Positions 12,896-23,283 of a DNA stretch of 34,446 nucleotides are shown piece by piece; positions within the stretch are counted from its first letter, which is position 1; every line of letters begins with the position of its first letter. The translations under genes were made by a program, and so were the position numbers. Origin of the DNA: Thermoplasmatota archaeon. GTDB lineage: Archaea; Thermoplasmatota; E2; DHVEG-1. A model generated the notes under the pieces. It was not told the origin of the DNA. It did no database searches and worked only from the letters and a program-made list of their open reading frames with translations. The DNA lies in NCBI GenBank assembly GCA_016936135.1, contig JAFGPP010000136.1, positions 1-34,446 of the forward strand. The letters run 5' to 3'.

Positions 12896-15800
12896 TTAAA
12901 CCAATGATTGCAATTTTATTCTTGGTGCAATAGCCAATGATTTTAATTCATCAATTAAAAGTTTGAAAGCATAACTCATTTCAATTGGATATATATCTGC
13001 TTTATCTCCACAAACAGGGCATCGTAATGCTCCATGCCTATCCTGAATTGCAATATGCCCACAATTGTTACAGACAAACTTTATCGTTAAATCCGATTCA
13101 TCTAGTAATCTGTCCTTTATCACCATTGATGCTCCGTGACCTATGAGGCAATCTCTCTCCATTTCTCCAAATCTTAGCCCACCTTCCCTTGCACGACCCT
13201 CTGTAGGTTGCCTTGTAAGAATTTGTACAGGCCCCCTAGATCTTGCATGTATTTTACCAGCTACCATATGATGTAGTTTTTGATAATAGATACAACCAAC
13301 AAAAATGTCACACTCTAATATATTACCAGTTTCACCGTTATAGAGCACCTCTTTACCATTATGTTTAAAACCGTTTGCAACTAAAGCTTTTCTCAATTTT
13401 TCCTCGGTTTCTCCACTAAAAGCAGTACCGTCAACAATTCTGCCCTCTAATGCTCCCACCTTTCCACCAATCATTTCAAGTACATGCCCAACAGTCATTC
13501 TGCTAGGAATAGCATGCGGATTAATGATCAAATCAGGAGTTATGCCCTGTTCATTGAATGGCATATCTTCTTGCGGGACAATTAAGCCAATTACCCCCTT
13601 TTGACCATGTTTTGAAGCAAATTTATCACCATATTCTGGGATTCGTTGTTCTCTTACTTTGATTTTAACCATTCTAGATCCGTTAACTGATTCAGAAAGC
13701 ATCACTTTATCGACGATACCACCCTCTCCATGCTGTACAGTAACTGAAGTCTCTCTACGTTTTTGAGGTGTAAGAAAATCTGTAGGCTCTTCTAAAAATC
13801 TTGGGGGGGATGTTTTTCCTATGAGCACATCACCGCTTTTGACATCACTTTCTGGTGATATCAAACCATCTTCCCCTAAGCTGACGTAAGACTCATCACT
13901 TCTAACACCACGACAATCTGGATCCGGAATCTCAAAATGATCTTCTTGACCACCAGGATATCTTTTTTCTTCGCTGCTATATGTTCTGAAAAACGTACTA
14001 CGTGCCAATCCCCTTTCTATGCTACTTTTACTCATTACGAGAGCGTCTTCCATATTATATCCTTTGAATGATGCAACTGCTACAACGAAATTCTGTCCTG
14101 CAGGTCTTTCCGTAAACTTGATATATCTTACAGGATGAGTCTGAACTAAAGGAGCTTCAGGATAATGTAAAAGATGTTCTCGGGTATCGGGGCGAATTCT
14201 GTAATTTGATGAACCGAATCCCAGTGATTGTTTTCCCATTCCTGCACCCATAGTAATCCTTGGGGATGAATTATGTTCTGGATAGGGTACAAGTGAAGAA
14301 CCAATGCCTAAAATACACATAGGATCTAATTCCATGTGGGTGTGATCTGGGGTGATATCTTCTTCGCGAAGGGCTATGAGAGTGTTTTCCTCTTCCTCTG
14401 CATCAATGTATTCAACTAATCCTTCGTTTACTAAATCAATCCATTTTTTCTTATTACTTTGTAAATCGTCTAAATCTTTTTTGGTAATCATTAGCTTTCC
14501 CTTTTCAACAACTGCTAAAGGTCGTCTAAGTCTGCCGCAATCACAACTTACAATTACATCGTTTTCCTCTGCGTAATATGCAATATTTACTTCATTGTTT
14601 AATAGTCCTTTTCGCCTTCTTTCACGTAATTTATCCACGAGTTCTTTCCCATTTAGATGCATGCCTATAAGATCCCCATTTAAGTAAACTCTAGTACCAG
14701 TGGATTTTTTTGAAATTTCCCTTATTCCTAGATCTTTTAGAATACTTTCAACTTCTTCTTCACGAAACCCCTCTGAAATCTCAACTGCTAGGGCTAAATT
14801 TTTTACTAAACCACAATTTGGTCCCTCCGGTGTTTCATTTGGGCATAGTCGTCCCCATTGAGTAGAATGCAAATCTCTTGCCTCGAAATGTGGTTGTGAT
14901 CTGGTAAGCGGGGATGTTACACGTCTTAAGTGACTTAAAACAGCAAGATTACTTGTTCTATCCAGCAGTTGTGAAATACCCGCCCTACCACCAACCCAGT
15001 TACCAGTAGCAAGTGCATGATGAATTCTCTGACTTAATACATCAGATCGCAGTGAGGAACTTATTCGAATTTCCTTTCCTTTTGCATGTATTCTTTCGAT
15101 TTGATATTTAAGATCTTTGCAAAGAGCAGTAAATGCCACTCTGAAAAGATCCTCCATTAAATCACCTGCAAGTTTCAGCCTTTTGTTGGCATAATGATCT
15201 TTATCGTTTTCCTCCCTTTTTCCCAATGCTAGCTCCAAAACAGCCATACCCATACGTGCCATGAAAATTGCTTTTGTCAATCGATCTGTAGGCTCACTTC
15301 CCAGGTGGGGGAGAAGATTTCTATCCATTAAAGTTTCAACACGCTTTATTCTGTATTCCTTTGCCTGGCCACCTGCAAATTTTTTACCGAGGTAGGCAAT
15401 AGCCTCCTCCTTTGTAGTGATTCCATAGATATTTGCGCATTCTTCAATATTGGCAAGGACATAAGGCTCCATTTTTGGATCGACGCTGATTACATCAACG
15501 ATTTCCTCATCGTTTTCCATTCCTAAAGCTCTGAGTAATATCATTAGTGGAATTTGACCGTACGTTGTTGGTAAAGAAACCATTAACATCCCATCTTTTT
15601 TCTTCTCAACAACTGTTAGTGCTCGATAACCTTCCTTCTGTGAAAATACCTTTGCAACTTCAATTGATGTTCCATATCTACTTGTTTTTTCAACCAAAAC
15701 CCTATTTGGAGCTAAATCCTCAACTGTGATTAATACACGTTCCGTACCGTTACTAATAAAATAACCACCAGGATCCAGAGGATCTTCTTGCATTTTTTGA

Positions 15801-16267
15801 AGCTCCTTTCTGTAATCATTATAAGACAACTCATGATCTAATCGTTGTTCTAATGTTCGTTTTGCTAAGTTACAAGCCTTGGATTTTATCATTATCGGCA
15901 GTTCACCGATTCTTACCTCTTCAGGTTCGTACTCGACGTCGTCCTTAACAGGAATAAACTCTAAAAATAATGGTGCTTCATAAGTTAAGTCTCTAAGCCT
16001 GGCTTCCATAGGAGTTAAATCTCTAATTGTACCATCTGCCTCTTTTACCTCTGGTTTGCCAACTGAAATTCTTCCGAATTTGATCTTATAACCTTCTATT
16101 TCAGGATAAATAAATCCCTTTTCCATTTCCTCTTCTTGACCAATAATTGTATTATCCACGATATTTTGCAGCCTACGATCAAGAAAATCATCATAAGAGG
16201 CAATCTGATGGTTTACTATACTGCGCTCTCTATAAAAAGCATCAACAAGATTTCTCATAATAAACAC
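12896..16267 (-). CDS. rpoB: DNA-directed RNA polymerase subunit B (unsplit)
   Basis: [32 protein letters not shown]-terminal Zn ribbon [23 protein letters not shown]; single 1123-aa ORF. Confidence 0.97.
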   Translation of the reverse strand: MFIMRNLVDAFYRERSIVNHQIASYDDFLDRRLQNIVDNTIIGQEEEMEKGFIYPEIEGYKIKFGRISVGKPEVKEADGTIRDLTPMEARLRDLTYEAPLFLEFIPVKDDVEYEPEEVRIGELPIMIKSKACNLAKRTLEQRLDHELSYNDYRKELQKMQEDPLDPGGYFISNGTERVLITVEDLAPNRVLVEKTSRYGTSIEVAKVFSQKEGYRALTVVEKKKDGMLMVSLPTTYGQIPLMILLRALGMENDEEIVDVISVDPKMEPYVLANIEECANIYGITTKEEAIAYLGKKFAGGQAKEYRIKRVETLMDRNLLPHLGSEPTDRLTKAIFMARMGMAVLELALGKREENDKDHYANKRLKLAGDLMEDLFRVAFTALCKDLKYQIERIHAKGKEIRISSSLRSDVLSQRIHHALATGNWVGGRAGISQLLDRTSNLAVLSHLRRVTSPLTRSQPHFEARDLHSTQWGRLCPNETPEGPNCGLVKNLALAVEISEGFREEEVESILKDLGIREISKKSTGTRVYLNGDLIGMHLNGKELVDKLRERRRKGLLNNEVNIAYYAEENDVIVSCDCGRLRRPLAVVEKGKLMITKKDLDDLQSNKKKWIDLVNEGLVEYIDAEEEENTLIALREEDITPDHTHMELDPMCILGIGSSLVPYPEHNSSPRITMGAGMGKQSLGFGSSNYRIRPDTREHLLHYPEAPLVQTHPVRYIKFTERPAGQNFVVAVASFKGYNMEDALVMSKSSIERGLARSTFFRTYSSEEKRYPGGQEDHFEIPDPDCRGVRSDESYVSLGEDGLISPESDVKSGDVLIGKTSPPRFLEEPTDFLTPQKRRETSVTVQHGEGGIVDKVMLSESVNGSRMVKIKVREQRIPEYGDKFASKHGQKGVIGLIVPQEDMPFNEQGITPDLIINPHAIPSRMTVGHVLEMIGGKVGALEGRIVDGTAFSGETEEKLRKALVANGFKHNGKEVLYNGETGNILECDIFVGCIYYQKLHHMVAGKIHARSRGPVQILTRQPTEGRAREGGLRFGEMERDCLIGHGASMVIKDRLLDESDLTIKFVCNNCGHIAIQDRHGALRCPVCGDKADIYPIEMSYAFKLLIDELKSLAIAPRIKLQSLV

Positions 16268-16285
16268 CTAAATTTCTCAAATTAA

Positions 16286-16543
16286 CTATTCGCTTTCAAT
16301 CACAAGTCTATAGGATATTGCCTCTTTTGCGGTATTGCTTTTTCTAACAATTTTCACAATTTGTCCTGGTTTAGCTCCAATAAAAACGGATACAGGATCG
16401 TTATCAAGTATCTTTGGCAAATTATTAGTTTCAACATGATATTTTTTGAGTAATTCTCCCTTTTCATGATCAGATAAAATTGTGTGAAAAGGCACTAACT
16501 CGTGATTCATGATATCGAAATTTTGTTTTTTTTCGGTAGCCAT
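16286..16543 (-). CDS. rpoH: DNA-directed RNA polymerase subunit H
   Basis: LVPFHTILSDHEKGELLKKYHV...PKILDNDPV; directly upstream of rpoB. Confidence 0.95.
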   Translation of the reverse strand: MATEKKQNFDIMNHELVPFHTILSDHEKGELLKKYHVETNNLPKILDNDPVSVFIGAKPGQIVKIVRKSNTAKEAISYRLVIESE

Positions 16544-16579
16544 TGCGCGTTTTTTCCTCCTAGTAGATGATAAATTGAG

Positions 16580-16653
16580 CGGGCCTGAAGGGATTCGAAC
16601 CCTTGGCCACCTGGTTAAAAGCCAGATGCTCTACCTAGCTGAGCTACAGGCCC
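16580..16653 (-). tRNA. tRNA-Lys (anticodon UUU)
   Basis: Reverse complement GGGCCTGTAGCTCAGCTAGGTAGAGCATCTGGCTTTTAACCAGGTGGCCAAGGGTTCGAATCCCTTCAGGCCCG folds as a cloverleaf; anticodon loop CTTTTAA; no encoded CCA, no intron. Confidence 0.95.
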
Positions 16654-16815
16654 TAATTAGGCCCCCGGACTCAACCCATTTTACACTCTAATAACAATTA
16701 CACTCTATCTTAATTGACTTGTGAAACAGTTTACCGCCTATCTTAATTCCTATATATATATTTTATGTGAATTCTTAATAAGTCTTAATTATTTATATTC
16801 AAATATATTAAGTTT

Positions 16816-17214
16816 TTAATTTTTTACTGGTTTTAGAATTATTTGATTTTTATGCTTTTTAAAAGTTATTTCATAGTCTTCAAATATAGGTTGTCTACCA
16901 AGAAGAATTGGAATGTCGTCCCTTGCAGAGATATGAATTTCTGAATCTTCATAAATTGCCATGTCTTTCTTATCACCTATTGTCATAGTTAATTTAGATT
17001 TGAATAATGTTGCTTTTCCTCCTGCGGTATCTACGTGTCCAGCTTTTTTTAGTTTTAAATCAAGATATTGTGCGATTGGCATTGGTATTACAATAAAATC
17101 ACCGCCAGAATCTAACAAAGCATCAATAAAGGGTGTTTTTTTGTCTTTGTATTTAAATCTAACTGGTATAATAGGATAGCGACAGTATTCAAATACAAAC
17201 TCAGGAGGCATCAT
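16816..17214 (-). CDS. Retropepsin-like (clan AA) aspartic protease domain protein
   Basis: ALLDSGGDFIVIP (D-S-G active-site-like) and DIPILLGRQPIFEDYEITF. Confidence 0.7.
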   Translation of the reverse strand: MMPPEFVFEYCRYPIIPVRFKYKDKKTPFIDALLDSGGDFIVIPMPIAQYLDLKLKKAGHVDTAGGKATLFKSKLTMTIGDKKDMAIYEDSEIHISARDDIPILLGRQPIFEDYEITFKKHKNQIILKPVKN

Positions 17215-17217
17215 AAA

Positions 17218-17409
17218 TTAGAGTAAACGAATATCTCCAGATAATACTTTTGATATTTTAATTAAATCGTCTGGATATTTTTCTGAAGGAAACTTTTTAT
17301 CTGCTAGTCTAAGCATTTTCTCTAAATTGTTGCTATGATCAACGATTTCATCGTTAAAAAAAAGAATCCACTCTCCAGAGTGTTTTTTTATTAACTCTTC
17401 TTCATCCAT
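17218..17409 (-). CDS. Small DUF5678-like protein, paired with the aspartic protease gene
   Basis: GEWILFFNDEIVDHSNNLEKMLRLADKKFP; 3 bp upstream of the protease gene, same strand. Confidence 0.55.
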   Translation of the reverse strand: MDEEELIKKHSGEWILFFNDEIVDHSNNLEKMLRLADKKFPSEKYPDDLIKISKVLSGDIRLL

Positions 17410-17460
17410 ATCATTGTCTGCTACCTTTTAAAGGTTTATTAATCTTATGTAAGTTGGTGC

Positions 17461-17509
17461 TTGGAAATTAATTGTTTATTTTAAGTTTTTCCTTAGGCTT
17501 AATTTCCAA
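17461..17509. repeat. Perfect 11-bp inverted repeat TTGGAAATTAA / TTAATTTCCAA
   Basis: Arms at 17461-17471 and 17499-17509 in the divergent intergenic region. Confidence 0.75.
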
Positions 17510-17613
17510 ATCAAAGTTTAGCTTAAGGATTATAAAAATTGACTTTACAGTAATTATAATTCAGGTTAAAATTAAACTAAATTTTCTAAATGCGTGGAAA
17601 AAATTTGAAATAA

Positions 17614-17632
17614 GCGAAAATTATATATATAA
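17614..17632 (+). promoter_or_regulatory. BRE/TATA-like promoter of the 17722 gene
   Basis: gcGAAAATTATATATATAA, about 90-105 bp upstream of the ATG. Confidence 0.6.
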
Positions 17633-17721
17633 CCTGCTACAAAGAGTATGAGGCAAAATTTCACGAATGTTATTGTAATTAATTAATCCAATAAATAAGA
17701 AACAAGAAGAGGTTTTAAAAT

Positions 17722-18132
17722 ATGTCTATTATAACACTTGATGCTTTGTCAAAGGCAATTGCAAATAGAGTGGGAGTTGGAATAGATGAAGCCCGCAGAG
17801 ATGCGGGTTTTGTTCTAGATATTTTTGGCTATGATGATAGGGTTATTGATAACGTACTTGATCCAGAAGACAGACAATTATTTTACATATTGGAAGAAGA
17901 GGGCATGCTCGTGACTGAAAGAGAGGAAACAACATTATATGATGGCAGGGAATGGAGAACCCACTATTGGCAATTAAAGAAAAATACTATACTCGCCTAC
18001 GCCAAAGATGAAAACAAAAATTATCGTACAACACTTACTGATAATATTCAACCAGCCAAAGATATATCAGAAGAATCCATATATGACAATCTTTCGGAAG
18101 ATACATGGACAACTAGAAAAATCAACAGATAG
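17722..18132 (+). CDS. Conserved small protein, possibly DUF6015 family
   Basis: SIITLDALSKAIANRVGVGIDEARRDAGFVLDIFGYDDRVIDNVLDPEDRQLFYILEEEGML; family call from memory. Confidence 0.5.
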   Translation: MSIITLDALSKAIANRVGVGIDEARRDAGFVLDIFGYDDRVIDNVLDPEDRQLFYILEEEGMLVTEREETTLYDGREWRTHYWQLKKNTILAYAKDENKNYRTTLTDNIQPAKDISEESIYDNLSEDTWTTRKINR

Positions 18133-18234
18133 TTTTAATTAAAATTTCAGCTTTAACTGTTTTTTAAAAAAATTAATAACCAAGGTGCAGTTTTCAGGTT
18201 TCTACAGAATTTAAAAGGTTAATAGGTCGATATC

Positions 18235-19401
18235 ATGAAAAAAAAATTTGTTATTAGTTCCGAGTCTGTAACAGAGGGACATCCAGATAAAATGTGTGAT
18301 TTGATATCCGATGCAATCTTAGATGAAGCATTGAGACAGGATAATTGTTCAAGAGTTGCTATTGAGACTGCTACCAAAAACGGAGGAGTTATGGTTTTTG
18401 GTGAAATGACAACGAGAGGTTATATTGATATACCAAGGATTGTTAGAAACACTATAAAGGAAATTGGTTATACTAAATCTGAATATGGAATAGAATGGGA
18501 AACATGTTCTGTATGGGTGCAGATTACAGAACAGAGTCCGGATATTTCTCAGGGGATTACTAGTGGTCTACATAAGGATCAGGGTGCAGGGGATCAAGGA
18601 ATGATGTACGGCTACGCCACCAACGAGACAAAGGAATTCATGCCGCTTTCAATTTCGTTAGCCCACAAACTTACAAAAAAACTTGCTGAAGTAAGAAAAG
18701 GTAAGGAACTCACATATTTGAGACCAGATGGAAAAGCCCAAGTATCAATTGAATATGATGAAAAAGGAAAACCATTAAGAGCCGACACTATTGTTGTGTC
18801 AACTCAGCATGACGGTGGTATATCACATGATAGAATTTACAGGGACATTATTGAGAAAGTTGTAAAACCAGTATGCAAAAAGTGGACTGACACAGATACA
18901 ATTTATCATATAAACCCAACAGGTTCATTTGTGAGAGGAGGCCCTTATGCAGACGCTGGTCTTACAGGAAGAAAAATTATTGTTGATACCTATGGAGGAA
19001 TTGGTAGACATGGTGGCGGTGCTTTTTCTGGTAAGGATCCAACAAAGGTGGATAGAAGTGCTGCATACGCGGCAAGATACATTGCAAAAAATATTGTAGC
19101 TGCCGGTATTGCAGAAAGATGCGAGGTCCAATTGGCATATGCTATTGGTGTGGCCGAGCCAGTTTCGATAAATATTGACTGTTTTGGAACAAATAAGACA
19201 ACAATAGAAAAAATTGAAAAAATTGTAAGGGAATTTTTCCCTCTTACTCCTAGAAAAATTATTGAATATTTCAATCTTCAAAGGCCAATATTTACAAAAA
19301 CAGCTGCCTATGGTCATTTCGGACGGGACGATCCAGATTTTACATGGGAAAGAACAGATAAGGTAGAATTAATTAGAAGGGAAGTAGGAATTAAAAAATA
19401 A
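18235..19401 (+). CDS. metK: S-adenosylmethionine synthetase, bacterial type
   Basis: [83 protein letters not shown]. Confidence 0.95.
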   Translation: MKKKFVISSESVTEGHPDKMCDLISDAILDEALRQDNCSRVAIETATKNGGVMVFGEMTTRGYIDIPRIVRNTIKEIGYTKSEYGIEWETCSVWVQITEQSPDISQGITSGLHKDQGAGDQGMMYGYATNETKEFMPLSISLAHKLTKKLAEVRKGKELTYLRPDGKAQVSIEYDEKGKPLRADTIVVSTQHDGGISHDRIYRDIIEKVVKPVCKKWTDTDTIYHINPTGSFVRGGPYADAGLTGRKIIVDTYGGIGRHGGGAFSGKDPTKVDRSAAYAARYIAKNIVAAGIAERCEVQLAYAIGVAEPVSINIDCFGTNKTTIEKIEKIVREFFPLTPRKIIEYFNLQRPIFTKTAAYGHFGRDDPDFTWERTDKVELIRREVGIKK

Positions 19402-19440
19402 TCTCTTATTTTTTCAAAATTTTTAAAAACATCTTTATCG

Positions 19441-19458
19441 TAAATATATAATATATAG
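19441..19458 (+). promoter_or_regulatory. TATA-like promoter of the small ORF at 19507
   Basis: taaatatataatatatag upstream of an SD-like gaggtgag. Confidence 0.4.
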
Positions 19459-19506
19459 TGCGTTATTGGGTCTTGTAAAATGTATTAACTGCCTGAGGTG
19501 AGTACA

Positions 19507-19731
19507 ATGGTGGAGTTCGAGACTATTAAGGCAAAAGAGATAAAGTTTGGCAACAATTTTATCGAGATATCCAGAAAAAAAGTATTGTCAGAAAGAGGAG
19601 AAAACGAATTCGTATCTATTGCTCGAGGATATTACCTCCAAGACGGGACAAAGGGTTGGAAAGCATCTATTACCTTACCACTTGAAAAGGATAAGAGGGA
19701 AGAAATCGCACAGTGCATTAAATCGATTTAA
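19507..19731 (+). CDS. Small protein, weakly PC4-like; start probably ATG 19507
   Basis: KEIKFGNNFIEISRKK...FVSIARGYYLQDGTKGWKASITLPLEKDKREEIAQCI; SD-like gaggtgag just upstream. Confidence 0.45.
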   Translation: MVEFETIKAKEIKFGNNFIEISRKKVLSERGENEFVSIARGYYLQDGTKGWKASITLPLEKDKREEIAQCIKSI

Positions 19732-19822
19732 TTTTTCTATATGAAATAAAAAATTATCTATCAAAAAAGCATTTTTTTAATCTTATCGTTAAGTTAAAGT
19801 AGATACTTGGCAATTAAATAAT

Positions 19823-20488
19823 GTGGTCGAAGATAGGGTAGCTGGTGAAACAAAGATATATGCACTTATAGCTGTATTTTTCGTAATAATTATTTTTTTA
19901 ACAATTGTATTTACGAATAACAACCTGGTATTGGCGTATGTTCCTGATTCAGTTCTAGGTTCTCAATGGCACGAGGACCTTAATGAAAGAATAATCGAAT
20001 CCAATCCTTTCAAAATTGAAAAATTCGGTCGTTTAGTTTATAAGACTGGTGGTAGTCACCCCGCATATCTTTCTATAACTACAATTAAATCTTTATTTAT
20101 GGCTGGAGAAGAAGATCTGCAGAAAAAAATAACAGATGCTATTGAACAGACTTCCTTGGATAGTATTTTACTGGATAATGATAGTAAGTTGCTAGGCAGA
20201 CGTACATTAGAAAATGGTCATGAATCATTATTTATTATTTACAATGGAACTGATAAAACGAATTTAAGAGATGAAGATATCAGAATAATTGGTGAGGTTT
20301 GGAATTGTGGTACATCTGGAACATCGATAGTATGTGTAGGTGTTGCTCAGATAACTGACAATACTCATAACAATTCAATGAATTTTTTTGACAACTGGGT
20401 AAAAATGATAAAGGATGAAGCAGGGACTTTTGGAGATGAATTATTTACTGGAGATGATGGATTAATCGCAAACATCATTTGTCATTGA
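19823..20488 (+). CDS. Hypothetical N-terminally membrane-anchored extracellular protein
   Basis: One N-terminal TM (IYALIAVFFVIIIFLTIVF) followed by a soluble domain. Confidence 0.6.
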   Translation: MVEDRVAGETKIYALIAVFFVIIIFLTIVFTNNNLVLAYVPDSVLGSQWHEDLNERIIESNPFKIEKFGRLVYKTGGSHPAYLSITTIKSLFMAGEEDLQKKITDAIEQTSLDSILLDNDSKLLGRRTLENGHESLFIIYNGTDKTNLRDEDIRIIGEVWNCGTSGTSIVCVGVAQITDNTHNNSMNFFDNWVKMIKDEAGTFGDELFTGDDGLIANIICH

Positions 20489-20491
20489 ATT

Positions 20492-20908
20492 TTAATCTGT
20501 TAGCTCCGCTCTTTTTAAATCATAATCAAGGGGACATTCGAGACTTTCATATATTTTTACAATGCGATATGTTTTGTCGTTGTGAACGGTGGCAATATGA
20601 CAGATTTCGTAATTAATACAATTAATCATTTTACACTCTTTCGGCTCAATTTTTGTAATACTTCCTTCTGATAATCTTTTATCAATGGAGACAATAATTG
20701 GAAGTTCCTGAACCTCCACAACAACTGCTTTTCCTTCATGGAGATTACAATTATGTCTCTTATCTCGGACTTTAATAATTTTATATGTTCTGCCAATTTT
20801 TAGATTAAAACAAACGGTTTTGAGTTTGCATGAACGACATTCATTAATCGGCCCAATATATCTAAACTCACCATTTTCTATTGCTTGGTTTTCTCCAATT
20901 AGAGTCAC
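20492..20908 (-). CDS. UPF0179 family Cys-rich protein
   Basis: TLIGENQAIENGEFRYIGPINECRSCKLKTVCFNLKIGRTYKII...ECKMINCINYEICHIA. Confidence 0.8.
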   Translation of the reverse strand: MTLIGENQAIENGEFRYIGPINECRSCKLKTVCFNLKIGRTYKIIKVRDKRHNCNLHEGKAVVVEVQELPIIVSIDKRLSEGSITKIEPKECKMINCINYEICHIATVHNDKTYRIVKIYESLECPLDYDLKRAELTD

Positions 20909-20916
20909 AAGAGGTA

Positions 20917-22029
20917 TTAAATCACCCCAGTTCTAATCGCTAGTTTTTTTGCTGCTTTTTCTGTTAATCCAGTCTCGCCAAGTATAGTGTATCGATCAGG
21001 CCGAATTTCCTGCGCTCTTGCAAGAGCCTCGATTATTTTTCTTTTCGAAATGCCAAGTTCTTGGGAAGTTGTAGGTGCGCCGATTTTTTTCAAAGTGTCT
21101 CTTATTTTCTCCCAGTCCCCCTCACGAAGACATTCCATCATAATAGCTCCAACTCCACACTGTTCTCCATGTAGGGGTCTTTTTCCCTTTCTTCCCTTTA
21201 GTAAAATTCCTGGACCAAGATGATCTAGCATGTGCGAGAACATATGCTCAGCACCTGAAGCAGGTCTAGTACTTCCAGCAACACTCATAGCTACACCAGA
21301 AATTATCATAGCTTTTACTGCAAACCAAACGGATTTTTCAATATTTGGTCCAATTTCATCTGAATGATCAATTATAAGTTCAGCAGCAGTCGTAGCCAAA
21401 ACTGCTGCATGTGTACTGTATTCTTCATCCTTTAGTTTCGCAGCAAGTTTCCAGTCTTTTACTGCAGAGATATTTGATATAACATCAGCACATCCTGATG
21501 CTAACATTCTATAGGGTGCCTTAACAATTACTGAAGTGTCTGCAATGATTGCCACTGGGGAAACAGCTGTTTTTGATACAGAACCTGCCCTGTGTTTTAA
21601 GGAGGCTCTTGGGGAGGCTATTCCGTCATGCGATGCACATGTAGGTACACTGACAAATGGTTTTTTAATTTCATATGAAGTAAGTTTAGTCACATCTATT
21701 ACACTTCCCCCACCTACACCAATTAATATATCCACGTCATTTTTATTGGCAAAATCTATTAAATTATTTACTTCGTCAACTGTTGCTTGACCAATAATTT
21801 TCTGTTTTGTGTTATAATTGGCCTTATTCAATATTTTTGTTATTTCGTCCCCCGAAATTTTCTTTGTTAATTTATCAGCAACAATTAATGCAGAGTTTCC
21901 TCTAACGATTCGATTACAAAGATCGGCTATTTGAGAAGTAGTATTGTGCCCGACAATAATTTCTCTTGGAAAAACCATTGTTTTAGATTTTGTGAATCTT
22001 TCCATACAATGATTGGTAAACAATCGCAT
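20917..22029 (-). CDS. egsA: Sn-glycerol-1-phosphate dehydrogenase (archaeal lipid biosynthesis)
   Basis: GVGGGSVIDVTKLTSY, VPTCASHDGIASPRAS, GAEHMFSHMLDH, LHGEQCGVGAIMM; a later start may be used. Confidence 0.9.
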   Translation of the reverse strand: MRLFTNHCMERFTKSKTMVFPREIIVGHNTTSQIADLCNRIVRGNSALIVADKLTKKISGDEITKILNKANYNTKQKIIGQATVDEVNNLIDFANKNDVDILIGVGGGSVIDVTKLTSYEIKKPFVSVPTCASHDGIASPRASLKHRAGSVSKTAVSPVAIIADTSVIVKAPYRMLASGCADVISNISAVKDWKLAAKLKDEEYSTHAAVLATTAAELIIDHSDEIGPNIEKSVWFAVKAMIISGVAMSVAGSTRPASGAEHMFSHMLDHLGPGILLKGRKGKRPLHGEQCGVGAIMMECLREGDWEKIRDTLKKIGAPTTSQELGISKRKIIEALARAQEIRPDRYTILGETGLTEKAAKKLAIRTGVI

Positions 22030-22235
22030 CTGTATTTAATTTTTATGTTATTCTGATTAAATTCGTATAAATCTGGAATTTTTCTCCAAATATAAGTAGA
22101 AATTGAATATTTCAAATGATATTTTACATGTCCTGAAAATATAAAAATTTTAATGGTTACGTAAGTTACAATATTATTTAGAAAAATTTAAATTCCTAAA
22201 TTAATTTCGAGATTATTAACTAGGAGAGATGGAGA

Positions 22236-22808
22236 ATGAATATTTCAAATCCTCGAGAGTTAGTTGGCAAGGATGTAGTTGATGCAAATGGAAAGACTAT
22301 TGGTATTATAGACAAAGCATGGAATAGTTGGAATAGGGTCAATCCTGGATATTTCTTTGGAGTTAGACCAAATGAGGTCACTAGATTCGAATATTTTAGA
22401 GGTACTAACAAATTGGTTCCTATTTACAGTCAATACATAAGACAAGTTGGAACTAGTGTAATGTTATGCAAAACGGTTGAAGAATTGGGATGGTATTGGA
22501 AAAGAGCCTTCAATTTTGGAAAATATTCATATCCAACTGATGATCTTATCGAAAAACCTATGTATGACAGAAACTCATCAAGAGTTGGCATCTTTTATGG
22601 TTGGTTTGAAAGTGACGGCAGGTTTAAAAACTATGGATGTTTCCTTGATCCTTATCTAACCTACACTTGGAACATGCCAAACAACACGATTATGCCAATA
22701 CCTGTAAATTGTATTTATAAAATTTCAGATACTATTACTCTAGATAAGACATTAGATGAATTACGAGAATATTGGCGCAGTTATTTTTCGCAGCAACAAA
22801 GATATTAA
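22236..22808 (+). CDS. Tandem PRC-barrel-like protein
   Basis: LVGKDVVDANGKTIGIIDKAW plus diverged second copy DLIEKPMYDRNSSRVGIFYGWF. Confidence 0.55.
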   Translation: MNISNPRELVGKDVVDANGKTIGIIDKAWNSWNRVNPGYFFGVRPNEVTRFEYFRGTNKLVPIYSQYIRQVGTSVMLCKTVEELGWYWKRAFNFGKYSYPTDDLIEKPMYDRNSSRVGIFYGWFESDGRFKNYGCFLDPYLTYTWNMPNNTIMPIPVNCIYKISDTITLDKTLDELREYWRSYFSQQQRY

Positions 22809-22856
22809 AAAAGATATTTTGATAAATAATCCCCTTCTTTTTTTATAATTACCTAA

Positions 22857-23150
22857 TTACCATATGTAGGATTGATAATTATCATCATCCATCCTTTTTT
22901 GTTGGAAAGTTCTTTCGGTAATCTCAAGTATTTGTTTAAATCGCTCACCATGGATGTTTAACAAAACCGACTCTAAATCGATTTTTAAAGCTTCTTTCAT
23001 CGAAGAAACCACGATTATATATCTTAGAAGCCAGACAGCTAGTTTTTCAGCAAATTGTTTGTTATTTCTTCTCTCAATATTTTTGAATAGATTTGTCTGT
23101 AATAATTCCTCAACGGCTTGTTTAATTGATATGTCTTGATTTTGTGTCAT
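22857..23150 (-). CDS. Hypothetical small helical protein
   Basis: 97-aa ORF in an otherwise non-coding interval with an AT-rich palindrome at its promoter position. Confidence 0.5.
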   Translation of the reverse strand: MTQNQDISIKQAVEELLQTNLFKNIERRNNKQFAEKLAVWLLRYIIVVSSMKEALKIDLESVLLNIHGERFKQILEITERTFQQKRMDDDNYQSYIW

Positions 23151-23283
23151 ATTCCAGTACCAATATATTATTATATTGTTATTTTTATAATATTTAAATC
23201 TATAGTAAAAAACTTGTCGATTTATATTTTAAAAAAATAACCGCAATAGTAAAAATGTTGATTTTTATACACTTAAATATAAA

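Noticed and set aside
16647-16665. CCTAATTAGG palindrome at the tRNA-Lys 5' edge
   Set aside because: Only 10 bp perfect, with a mismatch beyond; compatible with chance
16509-16691. 60-aa plus-strand ORF (LSGPEGIRTLGHLVKSQMLYLAELQ)
   Set aside because: Runs antisense through tRNA-Lys; a classic spurious tRNA-derived ORF
18136-18160. TTTTAATTAAAA palindrome before metK as a possible SAM-responsive element
   Set aside because: Pure A/T palindrome with no SAM riboswitch-like structure recognisable
18925-19317. Minus-strand ORFs inside metK (130 aa and 94 aa)
   Set aside because: Antisense shadows of a strongly recognised gene
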